Shown here in pieces: positions 1 to 6,755 of a DNA stretch of 40,937 bases. The translations under genes were made by a program, and so were the position numbers. Positions within the stretch are counted from its first letter, which is position 1; each line of letters opens with the position of its first letter. The stretch comes from Candidatus Saccharimonadota bacterium (GTDB lineage Bacteria; Patescibacteriota; Saccharimonadia; Saccharimonadales; Saccharimonadaceae). The notes beneath the pieces are model-generated. The model was not told the DNA's origin, ran no database searches, and saw only the letters and a program-made list of their open reading frames with translations. Location: NCBI GenBank assembly GCA_905373795.1, contig CAJPUO010000005.1, positions 1-40,937 of the forward strand, given 5' to 3'.

Positions 1-458
1 ATACTACGTATACTGTTCGCGCTTACGCCAAAGGTGTTGACCAAACACCACGCAAGGTCAGCCTGGTGGCTGCGCTGGTACGTGGCCGTACCGTCGCTGA
101 CGCATTGGTTATCTTGGAGCACGTGCCAAAACGCGCTGCTATGCCGGTCAAAAAGGCTATCGACAGCGCCAGGGCAAATGCCATCAACAATCACGGTTTG
201 GACGCCAAAAGCTTGGTGATTACCACGTTGAGCGTTACCACTGGTACGCGCCTGCGCCGCTTTAAGCCAGCGTCACGCGGCCGTGCCTTGCCATTCCAGA
301 AAAAGACGTCAAACATCTTGGTTGAAGTAACTGGCGTGGAGAAGCCAAAGAAAGCACCTGCGAAGAAACCAGAGACCAAGGCTAAGGCAGAGACCAAACC
401 TGCCAAGCCTGCAGCGAAAAAAGCCGCCGAAACCACGGCAAAAAAGGAGGAGAAGTAA
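1..458 (+). CDS. rplV: 50S ribosomal protein L22, 5' end outside the window
   Basis: The reading frame is already open at base 3 and runs to the TAA at 456-458, so the gene starts upstream of the window. The segment RAYAKGVDQTPRKVSLVAAL followed by VRGR is the L22 core that lines the peptide exit tunnel and binds 23S rRNA. A GTG at 66 lies inside this conserved core and is not the real start. The protein ends in a Lys/Ala/Thr-rich tail of about 35 residues beyond the usual L22 end, probably disordered and RNA-facing. The next gene, rpsC, begins at the base after the stop, and its Shine-Dalgarno sequence (AGGAGG) lies within the rplV tail, so the two are probably translationally coupled. Confidence 0.95.
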   Translation, partial: TTYTVRAYAKGVDQTPRKVSLVAALVRGRTVADALVILEHVPKRAAMPVKKAIDSARANAINNHGLDAKSLVITTLSVTTGTRLRRFKPASRGRALPFQKKTSNILVEVTGVEKPKKAPAKKPETKAKAETKPAKPAAKKAAETTAKKEEK

Positions 459-1094
459 ATGGGTCAAAAAGTGAATCCAATCAACTTCCGCCTACAAGTT
501 CACAAGAACTGGAGCTCTCGTTGGTTTACGGCCAATAAGAAAGAGTTTGCGGAGGCAATTCGCCAGGATCACGAAATCCGCGAATTGATTGAGAAGAAAT
601 TTGCCTCACGCCCAACCATCAATCGCATCGAGATTGAGCGGAGTGCCAACCTAATCACGGTAACTATTCACACGGCAAAAGCTGGTGTGGTGATCGGCCG
701 TGGCGGTGCGGGCGTGAATGAATTGAAAAAGCAAGTTGAGAAAATTGTCGGGTCACCTGTTCGCATCAACATCGAGGAAGTCCGCCGACCGGAACTAGCA
801 GCTAAGTTGGTGGCTGAGAACATCGCCCGCCAGTTGGAACGCCGCATCAACTTCCGCCGCGCAACCAAAATGACCGCACAAAACACCATGAGTGCTGGTG
901 CCAAAGGTATCCGCATCGAGGTGGCTGGTCGTTTGAACGGTGCTGAAATGGCACGCCGCGAAAAGGTGATCGAGGGCTCAGTGCCACTGCACACCCTGCG
1001 CGCTGATATTGACTTCCACTGTGCTCGCGCCCAGACACCAGCTGGTATCATCGGCGTGAAAGTGTGGATTTATAAGGGAGAAAGGAGTCGCTAA
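459..1094 (+). CDS. rpsC: 30S ribosomal protein S3
   Basis: S3 sits at the mRNA entry channel of the small subunit. The 211-residue product has the MGQKVNP start typical of S3 and a type II KH RNA-binding domain with its GRGG loop at residues 80-83. The C-terminal S3 domain follows, including ARAQTPAGIIGVKVWIYKGE near the end. Length is normal. AGGAGG at 446-451 serves as ribosome binding site. It is followed without a gap by rplP, as in most S10 operons. Confidence 0.98.
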   Translation: MGQKVNPINFRLQVHKNWSSRWFTANKKEFAEAIRQDHEIRELIEKKFASRPTINRIEIERSANLITVTIHTAKAGVVIGRGGAGVNELKKQVEKIVGSPVRINIEEVRRPELAAKLVAENIARQLERRINFRRATKMTAQNTMSAGAKGIRIEVAGRLNGAEMARREKVIEGSVPLHTLRADIDFHCARAQTPAGIIGVKVWIYKGERSR

Positions 1095-1508
1095 ATGCTG
1101 TTACCGAAAAAGACTAAATATCGCAAAGTGCGCATCGGTAAAAACCGTGGTCAAGCAACCCGTGGTAATTACATCGCGTTCGGCGACTTTGCACTGCAAT
1201 CACAATCAAACGAGCGCATCAACTCTCGCCAAATCGAGTCTGCTCGTCAGGCAATGACCCGCTACATCAAGCGTGGTGGTAAGATTTGGATCCGGATTTT
1301 CCCACACACTCCAGTTACTCGCAAACCACTTGGTTTGAAGATGGGTGGTGGTAAGGGTAATCCAGAGTTCTTTGTTGCTAAGGTGAAGGCCGGCACGGTG
1401 ATGTTTGAAATGCAGGGCGTTTCAGAGGAGACGGCCCGTGAGGCAATGCGCCTGGCGAGCCACAAACTACCAGTCAAATGTAAGTTCATCAAGCGGGAGG
1501 ACGCATAA
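1095..1508 (+). CDS. rplP: 50S ribosomal protein L16
   Basis: The 137-residue product is a normal-length L16, which binds 23S rRNA near the A-site and the peptidyl-transferase centre. The LLPKKTKYRKV start, GRGG-like KNRGQATRGN stretch and MGGGKGNPEFFVAKVKAG loop are characteristic. It begins directly after the rpsC stop, with GGAG motifs in the rpsC tail, and its TAA overlaps the rpmC ATG by one base (TAATG), which points to coupled translation. Confidence 0.98.
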   Translation: MLLPKKTKYRKVRIGKNRGQATRGNYIAFGDFALQSQSNERINSRQIESARQAMTRYIKRGGKIWIRIFPHTPVTRKPLGLKMGGGKGNPEFFVAKVKAGTVMFEMQGVSEETAREAMRLASHKLPVKCKFIKREDA

Positions 1509-1714
1509 TGGCTGAGACAAAGAAAACCGCAAAGGCAGCAGTTGTAAAGACCGTTGACGATTTGAAGAAGGAACTCGCCGAAAAGCGACATGACCTACTT
1601 CAAGCAAAGCGCTCTCACGCTGCTGGTGAATTAGTTAATCCAAAAGCGTTGCGCTCACTCCGCAAGGATATCGCACGCCTGCTGACACAAATTAACGAAA
1701 AGGAGAGCAAGTAA
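1508..1714 (+). CDS. rpmC: 50S ribosomal protein L29
   Basis: L29 lies next to the exit tunnel of the large subunit. The 68-residue protein has the two-helix L29 pattern (DDLKKELAEKRHDLLQAK, then LRSLRKDIARLLTQ) preceded by an extra basic/Ala stretch of about 14 residues. It overlaps rplP by one base and its TAATG stop overlaps rpsQ in the same way. GCGGGAGG at 1493-1500 is the ribosome binding site. Confidence 0.97.
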   Translation: MAETKKTAKAAVVKTVDDLKKELAEKRHDLLQAKRSHAAGELVNPKALRSLRKDIARLLTQINEKESK

Positions 1715-2025
1715 TGGCCCGACGAACACTGATTGGCGTCGTAACGAGTGCCAAGCGCGACAAGACCATCACCGTGACGGTCACTAGCCGCGAAACGCAT
1801 CCGCTCTACGGCAAACAGTACACCGTGACTCGCAAGTACACTGCTCATGATGAGACCAATGAGGCAGGCGAAGGCGACAAGGTGCAAATCGAAGAGACCC
1901 GCCCAATTTCCAAGACCAAGAGCTTTACGCTGGTCAAGGTGATTGAAAAATCTCGCGGTTCTATCAAACTAAAGGCTGAAGTTTCTGGCGAAACTGAGGA
2001 AGAGACCAAGGAGGATGACAAATGA
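1714..2025 (+). CDS. rpsQ: 30S ribosomal protein S17
   Basis: S17 is a primary 16S rRNA-binding protein with an OB fold. Residues 1-80 carry the family pattern (RTLIGVVTSAKRDKTITVTV, HPLYGKQYTVTRKYTAHDE, GDKVQIEETRPISKTKSF). The last 20 or so residues are an acidic Glu/Asp/Thr tail that canonical S17 lacks. The stop overlaps the rplN start (ATGA arrangement). Confidence 0.97.
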   Translation: MARRTLIGVVTSAKRDKTITVTVTSRETHPLYGKQYTVTRKYTAHDETNEAGEGDKVQIEETRPISKTKSFTLVKVIEKSRGSIKLKAEVSGETEEETKEDDK

Positions 2026-2390
2026 TCCAACAAGAATCTCGCCTCAAGGTAGCTGACAACTCGGGTGCCAAAGAAGTATTGTGCATCCGCGTCCTCGGTG
2101 GTACCCGCCGCCGCTACGCTCGCGTTGGTGACGTGATCGTCTGTTCAGTCAAAGACGCTAGCCCAACCGGCAATGTCAAAAAGAAATCTGTCGTTAAAGC
2201 TGTGGTAGTTCGTACCCGCGACCAAATCCACCGCAAAGACGGCTCAACCATTTGCTTTGATGACAACGCCGTGGTGATTATCAACGATGACAAGCAGCCA
2301 AAGGCTACCCGTGTCTTCGGCCCAGTACCTAGGGAACTACGCGACATGGGCTACATGAAGATCATCAGCCTGGCTCCGGAGGTACTCTAA
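2022..2390 (+). CDS. rplN: 50S ribosomal protein L14
   Basis: The 122-residue protein is full-length L14, a five-stranded barrel that contacts 23S rRNA and forms intersubunit bridges. It begins MIQQESRLKVADNSGAKEV and contains the conserved GDVIVCSVKDASP and FDDNAVVIIND segments. The ATG overlaps the rpsQ stop by four bases, and its own TAATG overlaps rplX. Confidence 0.98.
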   Translation: MIQQESRLKVADNSGAKEVLCIRVLGGTRRRYARVGDVIVCSVKDASPTGNVKKKSVVKAVVVRTRDQIHRKDGSTICFDDNAVVIINDDKQPKATRVFGPVPRELRDMGYMKIISLAPEVL

Positions 2391-2710
2391 TGGCTCGTAT
2401 TCACAAAGATGACACCGTAAAAATCATTGCTGGTAAGAATAAAGGTACGACTGGTAAAGTCCTGAAAGTTAACACCAAAGATCAGACTGTTCTGGTCGAA
2501 GGTGTTGGTGTCGGACACCGCCACGTCAAGCCAAGCCAGTACAATCCAAAAGGCGGCAAGAAAGATATCCACGTACCGATGGATATCAGCAAAGTCGCGC
2601 TGGTTGTCGACGAAAAGTCAGGCAAAACCAGCCGGGTTGGTTTAGTAAAGAACGCTGACGGCGGCAAAACTCGCGTCGCTCGCCAAGCAAAAAATAAGGA
2701 GATCAAATAA
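2390..2710 (+). CDS. rplX: 50S ribosomal protein L24
   Basis: L24 initiates 50S assembly. The N-terminal KOW motif is visible (KDDTVKIIAGKNKGTTGKVL), followed by the HVKPSQYNPKGG loop and a basic C-terminus. At 106 residues the length is normal. CCGGAGG at 2375-2381 is the ribosome binding site inside rplN. Start and stop overlap the neighbours by single bases. Confidence 0.97.
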   Translation: MARIHKDDTVKIIAGKNKGTTGKVLKVNTKDQTVLVEGVGVGHRHVKPSQYNPKGGKKDIHVPMDISKVALVVDEKSGKTSRVGLVKNADGGKTRVARQAKNKEIK

Positions 2711-3294
2711 TGGCAGAGAAGAAAACCGTCGTGCCAGCTCCTCGCTTGAAAGCCTTGTACCAGGAGAAATACCTGAAGGAACTGCAAGCCGAACTAGATC
2801 TAAAGAACGTGCACCAAGTGCCAGCTTTGGAAAAGATCATCGTGAGCGTTGGCACCGGCAAAAAGAAAGATGACAAGCGTCACTTTGAAATTGTCAAAAA
2901 CACCGTTGCAAAGATCACCGGTCAGGCACCAGTTGCCCGCCAAGCAAAGAAGTCAATCGCTGGCTTTAGTATCCGTAAAGGTATGGGCGCGCCAATCGGC
3001 GTCAGCGTCACGTTGCGCGGGGCTCGGATGTACGAGTTTATGGATCGTTTGATCAACGTGGCCTTGCCGCGCGTGCGCGACTTCCACGGCGTTGGCCTGA
3101 AATTTGACAAGGGTGGTAACTACAACCTGGGTATCATCGAGCAGTCAATTTTCCCAGAACTAACCTTCGAGGAAACGCAGATTTTGCACGGGTTGCAGGT
3201 AACATTTGTCATCAAGAACGGCAGTAAGGAAGCATCAAAAGCCTTGCTGGAGAAGTTCGGCATGCCGTTCGAGAAGAAAGGAGGCGTCAGGTAA
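2710..3294 (+). CDS. rplE: 50S ribosomal protein L5
   Basis: L5 binds 5S rRNA in the central protuberance and contacts P-site tRNA. The product is 194 residues, slightly longer than the usual 178-180 because of a Lys-rich start. The family segments KITGQAPVARQAKKSIAGF, RKGMGAPIGVSVTLRG and FPELTFEE are present. It follows rplX and precedes rpsN with one-base TAATG overlaps, the ribosome binding site for rpsN being GAAAGGAGG at 3276-3284. Confidence 0.97.
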   Translation: MAEKKTVVPAPRLKALYQEKYLKELQAELDLKNVHQVPALEKIIVSVGTGKKKDDKRHFEIVKNTVAKITGQAPVARQAKKSIAGFSIRKGMGAPIGVSVTLRGARMYEFMDRLINVALPRVRDFHGVGLKFDKGGNYNLGIIEQSIFPELTFEETQILHGLQVTFVIKNGSKEASKALLEKFGMPFEKKGGVR

Positions 3295-3563
3295 TGGCTA
3301 AGAAATCAATGATCGCTCGCGACAAAAAGCGTCTGAAGCTGATCGCTAAGTTCGCAGCCAAACGCGCTAAATTGAAAGAACTTGGCGACCTCGACGGACT
3401 GCAGAAATTGCCTCGCAACTCGAGCCCAACCAGGCACAAGAACCGCGACAGCATTTCCGGCCGTCCACGCGGCTACATGCGCCAGTTCGGCCTGAGCCGC
3501 ATCAATTTCCGCGAAAAAGCAGCCAAGGGCGAAATCCCAGGCATAACAAAGAGTAGTTGGTAA
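3294..3563 (+). CDS. rpsN: 30S ribosomal protein S14, zinc-independent type
   Basis: The 89-residue product has the S14 C-terminal signature RNSSPTRHKNRDSISGRPRG then YMRQFGLSRINFRE. It has no cysteines, so it belongs to the C-minus (zinc-independent) class and cannot carry the CxxC zinc ribbon of the short form. S14 binds the 16S head near the A-site. It is separated from rpsH by 20 bases that carry the rpsH ribosome binding site. Confidence 0.97.
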   Translation: MAKKSMIARDKKRLKLIAKFAAKRAKLKELGDLDGLQKLPRNSSPTRHKNRDSISGRPRGYMRQFGLSRINFREKAAKGEIPGITKSSW

Positions 3564-3583
3564 GAAGGAAAGGAGATTCGACA

Positions 3584-3985
3584 ATGTCTATGCAAACTAC
3601 AGACCCAATCGCCGACCTTCTGACGCGCATTCGCAATGCGAAACTGGTTGGCAAGACGGAAGTTCGTGTTCCGTCCAGCAAGATGAAAAAAGTCATCGCT
3701 GAACAATTAGTCAAAAACGGCTACCTTGCAGATGTTAAACTAGAAGACGCCAAGCCTCGTGGCGTGCTGGTCGTGACCATCAACGAAGAAGGTACCAACA
3801 GCACCATCAACGAGATCACCCGCGTATCAAAGCCAGGTCGTCGTGTTTACGTCGGCGCTAGCGAGATTCCAAAGGTGAAAAGCGGCCGCGGTCTAGTACT
3901 CATCTCAACCTCAAAAGGTGTCATGACTGGCACTGAAGCAGCCAAGGCTAAGCTTGGCGGTGAGTTGCTGTTGAAGGTGTACTAA
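3584..3985 (+). CDS. rpsH: 30S ribosomal protein S8
   Basis: S8 is a primary 16S rRNA-binding protein and, in many bacteria, represses its own operon. The 133-residue product starts MSMQTTDPIADLLTRIRNAK and ends with the family C-terminus (SGRGLVLISTSKGVMTGTEA). The ATG at 3584 is chosen because AAAGGAG at 3569-3575 sits 8 bases upstream; a start at the GTG at 3557 would lie before this site and add nine unconserved residues. It is the last ribosomal gene here: rplF, rplR, rpsE and secY, which usually follow, are absent. Confidence 0.97.
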   Translation: MSMQTTDPIADLLTRIRNAKLVGKTEVRVPSSKMKKVIAEQLVKNGYLADVKLEDAKPRGVLVVTINEEGTNSTINEITRVSKPGRRVYVGASEIPKVKSGRGLVLISTSKGVMTGTEAAKAKLGGELLLKVY

Positions 3986-4005
3986 GCCTGACAATGTTAG
4001 CTGAG

Positions 4006-4030
4006 AAGCGCTCGGAAGTCCGGGCGCTTT
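4006..4030 (+). terminator. Hairpin ending the ribosomal operon
   Basis: AAGCGCTCGG at 4006-4015 pairs with CCGGGCGCTT at 4020-4029 (10 bp with one G-U pair, four-base loop). Only a short T run follows, so it is a weak or Rho-like terminator at best. Its position, 20 bases after the rpsH stop and before a new promoter, supports the assignment. Confidence 0.65.
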
Positions 4031-4082
4031 CATGATGTAATAAGCTTATGGGTACAATGTATCTAGGATTTGCTTCTGGAAT

Positions 4083-4111
4083 TTGCATTTTAAGCAGTTT
4101 CATGCTACAGT
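4083..4111 (+). promoter_or_regulatory. Promoter of the 4152 gene
   Basis: TTGCAT at 4083-4088 and TACAGT at 4106-4111 are separated by 17 bases, and TGC directly before the -10 makes it an extended -10. A start near 4118 gives a leader of about 34 bases that includes GAAAAGGAG (4132-4140). Confidence 0.65.
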
Positions 4112-4151
4112 GCCGACAAGTATAAATTAAAGAAAAGGAGTTTTACGTATT

Positions 4152-4523
4152 ATGAGTGAAGGTTTAATGGGGGGGCGTTCAGACGACAGGGCAGAGTCAT
4201 GGCGCATGCTTGCCGACCTGCAAACCGAACAAGGCGATTTCGCAGCGCCAGCAGAAAACGCTGAGGGTATGTTTGCTGACCCGAAAGTTATAAAGGACGC
4301 CGCGTTTGTTGGCTACCACTTAGGAGTGAGAGCCCACAGAGAACTTGGCGATAGAGCTGCTGACGTTGATCCAGAGACAGTTGCAGGAAAGCTTAAAGAT
4401 TTATTACTAGAAGTACAAGACGCTATTTTACGCTTAGCCTCGCAGGATGCACTTAATGAACTTAATCAACTAAATGACAGAGTCGTAAAACGAGGCGAAC
4501 AGTCAGGCGAAGCTAACTTTTAG
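4152..4523 (+). CDS. Small acidic protein of unknown function
   Basis: I do not recognise this 123-residue protein. It is soluble (no hydrophobic segment), acidic and rich in Ala, Glu and Asp. Predicted helices lie at about residues 15-30 and 70-115, the second with a heptad-like Leu pattern (VAGKLKDLLLEVQDAILRLA), so it may be a helical bundle or coiled-coil dimer. It has its own promoter, a Shine-Dalgarno sequence 11 bases from the ATG and a strong terminator, so it is a monocistronic unit. Coding is supported by these flanking signals rather than by homology. Confidence 0.75.
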   Translation: MSEGLMGGRSDDRAESWRMLADLQTEQGDFAAPAENAEGMFADPKVIKDAAFVGYHLGVRAHRELGDRAADVDPETVAGKLKDLLLEVQDAILRLASQDALNELNQLNDRVVKRGEQSGEANF

Positions 4524-4545
4524 CGGTTGTCTCCCTACGATTTGC

Positions 4546-4597
4546 AAATCCGCCTAGCGAGCGCTCCCGTCTAGCGTTTGACCTAGGCGGATTTTCA
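4546..4597 (+). terminator. Strong intrinsic terminator
   Basis: AAATCCGCCTAG at 4546-4557 pairs perfectly with CTAGGCGGATTT at 4583-4594 (12 bp), closing a 25-base loop that can form its own short CGCT/AGCG stem. TTTTCATTTT follows. It ends the 4152 transcript; A-rich bases before the stem would let it work weakly on the other strand too. Confidence 0.85.
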
Positions 4598-4629
4598 TTT
4601 TATCGGCAATACTATATAATATGATCTGT

Positions 4630-4824
4630 ATGAGATCGCGCGTCAAACTTCATCCGCTATTTTTCGTATCTTTCGCGCTGATGGGTGCGGGCGCGCTGCT
4701 GCGATTGCTAGCGCCGAACAAATACAAATCCGTCTGCCTAGTCGCCAATATGGCTGGCATGATAACTTTTCTTATAGCCATGATCGTGCAGATAGTCGCC
4801 GGCGAAAACAAGAAGCCGCGATAA
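4630..4824 (+). CDS. Small two-helix membrane protein
   Basis: Unrecognised protein of 64 residues. Two hydrophobic segments (about residues 8-25 and 36-56, counting from this start) are separated by a short basic loop, and the C-terminus ends in a Lys/Arg cluster, so it is probably a helical hairpin in the membrane with both ends inside. An ATG at 4621 is also in frame, but TATAAT at 4615-4620 is a good -10 element, which would place transcription start near 4627; the ATG at 4630 is therefore preferred. No Shine-Dalgarno sequence is visible. It converges with the minus-strand gene that ends 8 bases away. Confidence 0.55.
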   Translation: MRSRVKLHPLFFVSFALMGAGALLRLLAPNKYKSVCLVANMAGMITFLIAMIVQIVAGENKKPR

Positions 4825-4832
4825 CGACGGTG

Positions 4833-5522
4833 CTAATTACTCGCTATCTCTTCCAGCGCTTGAGGGCTAATATAGAATTCGCTGGCAGCTGGCTCGGAAT
4901 ATTCCTCCCGAGCTGCAGCTGGGCTTGCCTGACCAGTACCGACAGTTGGCAAATCGCGGACAATGACATCATCGCCGTTATTATCCATCGGATTACTCTC
5001 CTTTGAGCTGGTCGAATCATCCATAGGAACCGGATAATTATCATATACATCCCAATCTGTAGACCCGCCAGGATGGTAAAGCATATCGCCTGGTTTCACC
5101 TTTTCCCATAAATCATCCCTAACGCCTACTTTCACTTCTCTGCCGGGAGTGCCGGGACGGCAGCCTTCGCCTAATGTCATTGTTACTGTTTGCGACTCGG
5201 GAACTTCTATTGTCGTATATGTTTGACCTGCTGGAATAATGATTTCATGCTCCGGTGTCTGCTGTTTATCAGTAACTTCAGTGGTGCAACCTGGTCTATT
5301 AAGTCCCTCTTGGACTGCTGCCGCTTGGGTTTTTATACTTTCATCTATGTCTGCAGCTATACCCACACCGAGTTCTATTCCCACGCAAGCTAGCACCGCC
5401 GAACCCACAACACCAAAAATAGCAGGTATTCTTTTTCTTTTTTCTCCACTCCTAAGGTTTTCTGGTATTGCTTTCCACTCGGATGCTGATTTACGAAGGC
5501 TATCAATAAACCCATGTATCAT
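4833..5522 (-). CDS. Membrane-anchored protein of unknown function
   Basis: The 229-residue product has a cytoplasmic N-terminus of about 30 residues with a basic KRKR cluster, a single membrane segment at about residues 33-56, and a presumably external remainder. The external part has two cysteines (GCTTEV and GCRPGT) that could form a disulfide. It ends in a Ser/Pro/Glu/Asn-rich, probably disordered tail. No enzyme motif is seen. GAGAGGAGA (minus strand) lies 12 bases before the ATG, with TGATATGAT (extended -10, 5561-5553) upstream. It is transcribed divergently from the hydrolase at 5699. Function unknown; surface exposure is inferred from topology. Confidence 0.75.
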   Translation of the reverse strand: MIHGFIDSLRKSASEWKAIPENLRSGEKRKRIPAIFGVVGSAVLACVGIELGVGIAADIDESIKTQAAAVQEGLNRPGCTTEVTDKQQTPEHEIIIPAGQTYTTIEVPESQTVTMTLGEGCRPGTPGREVKVGVRDDLWEKVKPGDMLYHPGGSTDWDVYDNYPVPMDDSTSSKESNPMDNNGDDVIVRDLPTVGTGQASPAAAREEYSEPAASEFYISPQALEEIASN

Positions 5523-5685
5523 AATTTTATTTATCTCCTCTCATGAAAGATAATCATATCATGTGTAGGTGAAAAAGTAAATACCAACGTATCGTGCTTT
5601 ACTTAAACTTGTTTGTAAAGTAGTATAGTCAGACTAATCATCACGTCTCAATCTGCTCCAAGTCGCGCTTTATCCCTATAAATGC

Positions 5686-5691
5686 TACACT
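5686..5691 (+). promoter_or_regulatory. Extended -10 element, leaderless start of the 5699 gene
   Basis: TGC-TACACT ends 7 bases before the ATG at 5699 and no Shine-Dalgarno sequence intervenes, so transcription should begin at or next to the start codon. No convincing -35 is seen. Confidence 0.55.
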
Positions 5692-5698
5692 AAGTAAT

Positions 5699-6706
5699 AT
5701 GTTTGATCGCCTCATCCATCGCTGGCTGCGTATTCCGTATGTGCTCAATTTGCATTATTTTTCTCGTCCGAGCCGGCCGAAGGCGACTATCCTCTTGATT
5801 CACGGGCTAGGCACGTCATGGCAAACTTGGAAACCGCTGGAGCCGTACCTACCGAAGGATACGCGGATAATTGCCATTGACATGCTGGGTTTTGGTAATT
5901 CGCCCAAGCCTGATTGGAAGTCTTATGATGTGCGCGACCAAGCTGCCAGCATCGCTGCTACTTTACGCCAAAAGGCAATTACTCGCCTCGACGTTATCAT
6001 CGGCCATTCTATGGGCTCGCTGGCTGCAGTGGAGCTGGCCAAACAGCATCCGCATTTAAGCCGTTCGCTCATCCTGTGCAGTCCGCCGATGTATCGCCCG
6101 CAAATAGACGAGCGGTTTCATCATCCAGAAAAAGTTTTGCGTGCTTTTTATCGATTTCTTCGCCGCCATCCGGACGGTTCAAAGCGCATTCTGCAATTTG
6201 CCGACCATCATAATATCTGGCCTGACGCTGGCTTTCAAGCCGACCAGGTCACTGCCGATTCTTTCCTGACCGCCCTTAACACTGCCATAATCAATCAAAC
6301 GGCATTGGATGACGTTGCCCAGCTAAAGCTGCCAATTACTATTCTGTCCGGTAAGCTTGATCCATTGATCGTCGAAGGAAACTTGAAGAAATTAGCCAAA
6401 GAGCATAAAAACATCATCCGTCGGTCAATGACCATGCAAGGCCACGAAGTGACAGACGCTTACGCCAAGCGTTTGTCTGGACTTATCAAGCAGCACCTGG
6501 CGGGCGAATACCCGCGCAAGAAGCCGCCGCGGCTTAAAACTGTTCCAACCAAGCTTAAACGCGCAGCTCTGAAAGGAGCAGCCAAAGCGCCGAAAACTCT
6601 CCGTGCTGTCCCGAAAAAACTGCGCCCATCCAGTAAAAAACGCCTCGCTCAGGCATCATCCGCGGCGGGTCAGAAGCGCGCTCAAAGAGCGGGCAGGAAA
6701 ACTTAG
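5699..6706 (+). CDS. Alpha/beta hydrolase with polycationic C-terminal tail
   Basis: Residues 28-270 form a complete alpha/beta hydrolase: HGLG oxyanion strand at 35-38, nucleophile elbow GHSMGS with Ser104, acid Asp221 in SGKLDP, and His249 in QGHE. The substrate cannot be told, but an esterase/lipase-type serine hydrolase is likely. Residues 271-335 are a Lys/Arg/Ala/Pro-rich tail resembling histone H1 or bacterial DNA/RNA-binding tails, absent from typical family members. The start codon is the ATG 7 bases after an extended -10. No signal peptide is apparent, though residues 1-20 are moderately hydrophobic and basic. Confidence 0.88.
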   Translation: MFDRLIHRWLRIPYVLNLHYFSRPSRPKATILLIHGLGTSWQTWKPLEPYLPKDTRIIAIDMLGFGNSPKPDWKSYDVRDQAASIAATLRQKAITRLDVIIGHSMGSLAAVELAKQHPHLSRSLILCSPPMYRPQIDERFHHPEKVLRAFYRFLRRHPDGSKRILQFADHHNIWPDAGFQADQVTADSFLTALNTAIINQTALDDVAQLKLPITILSGKLDPLIVEGNLKKLAKEHKNIIRRSMTMQGHEVTDAYAKRLSGLIKQHLAGEYPRKKPPRLKTVPTKLKRAALKGAAKAPKTLRAVPKKLRPSSKKRLAQASSAAGQKRAQRAGRKT

Positions 6707-6719
6707 TTTTATAAGTTAT

Positions 6720-6748
6720 TTGCTAAAACATCAATGAAAGTGTAAAAT
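6720..6748 (+). promoter_or_regulatory. Promoter, leaderless start of the 6756 gene
   Basis: TTGCTA at 6720-6725 and TAAAAT at 6743-6748 with a 17-base spacer. The -10 ends 7 bases before the ATG at 6756, leaving no room for a leader. Confidence 0.6.
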
Positions 6749-6755
6749 AATAATC

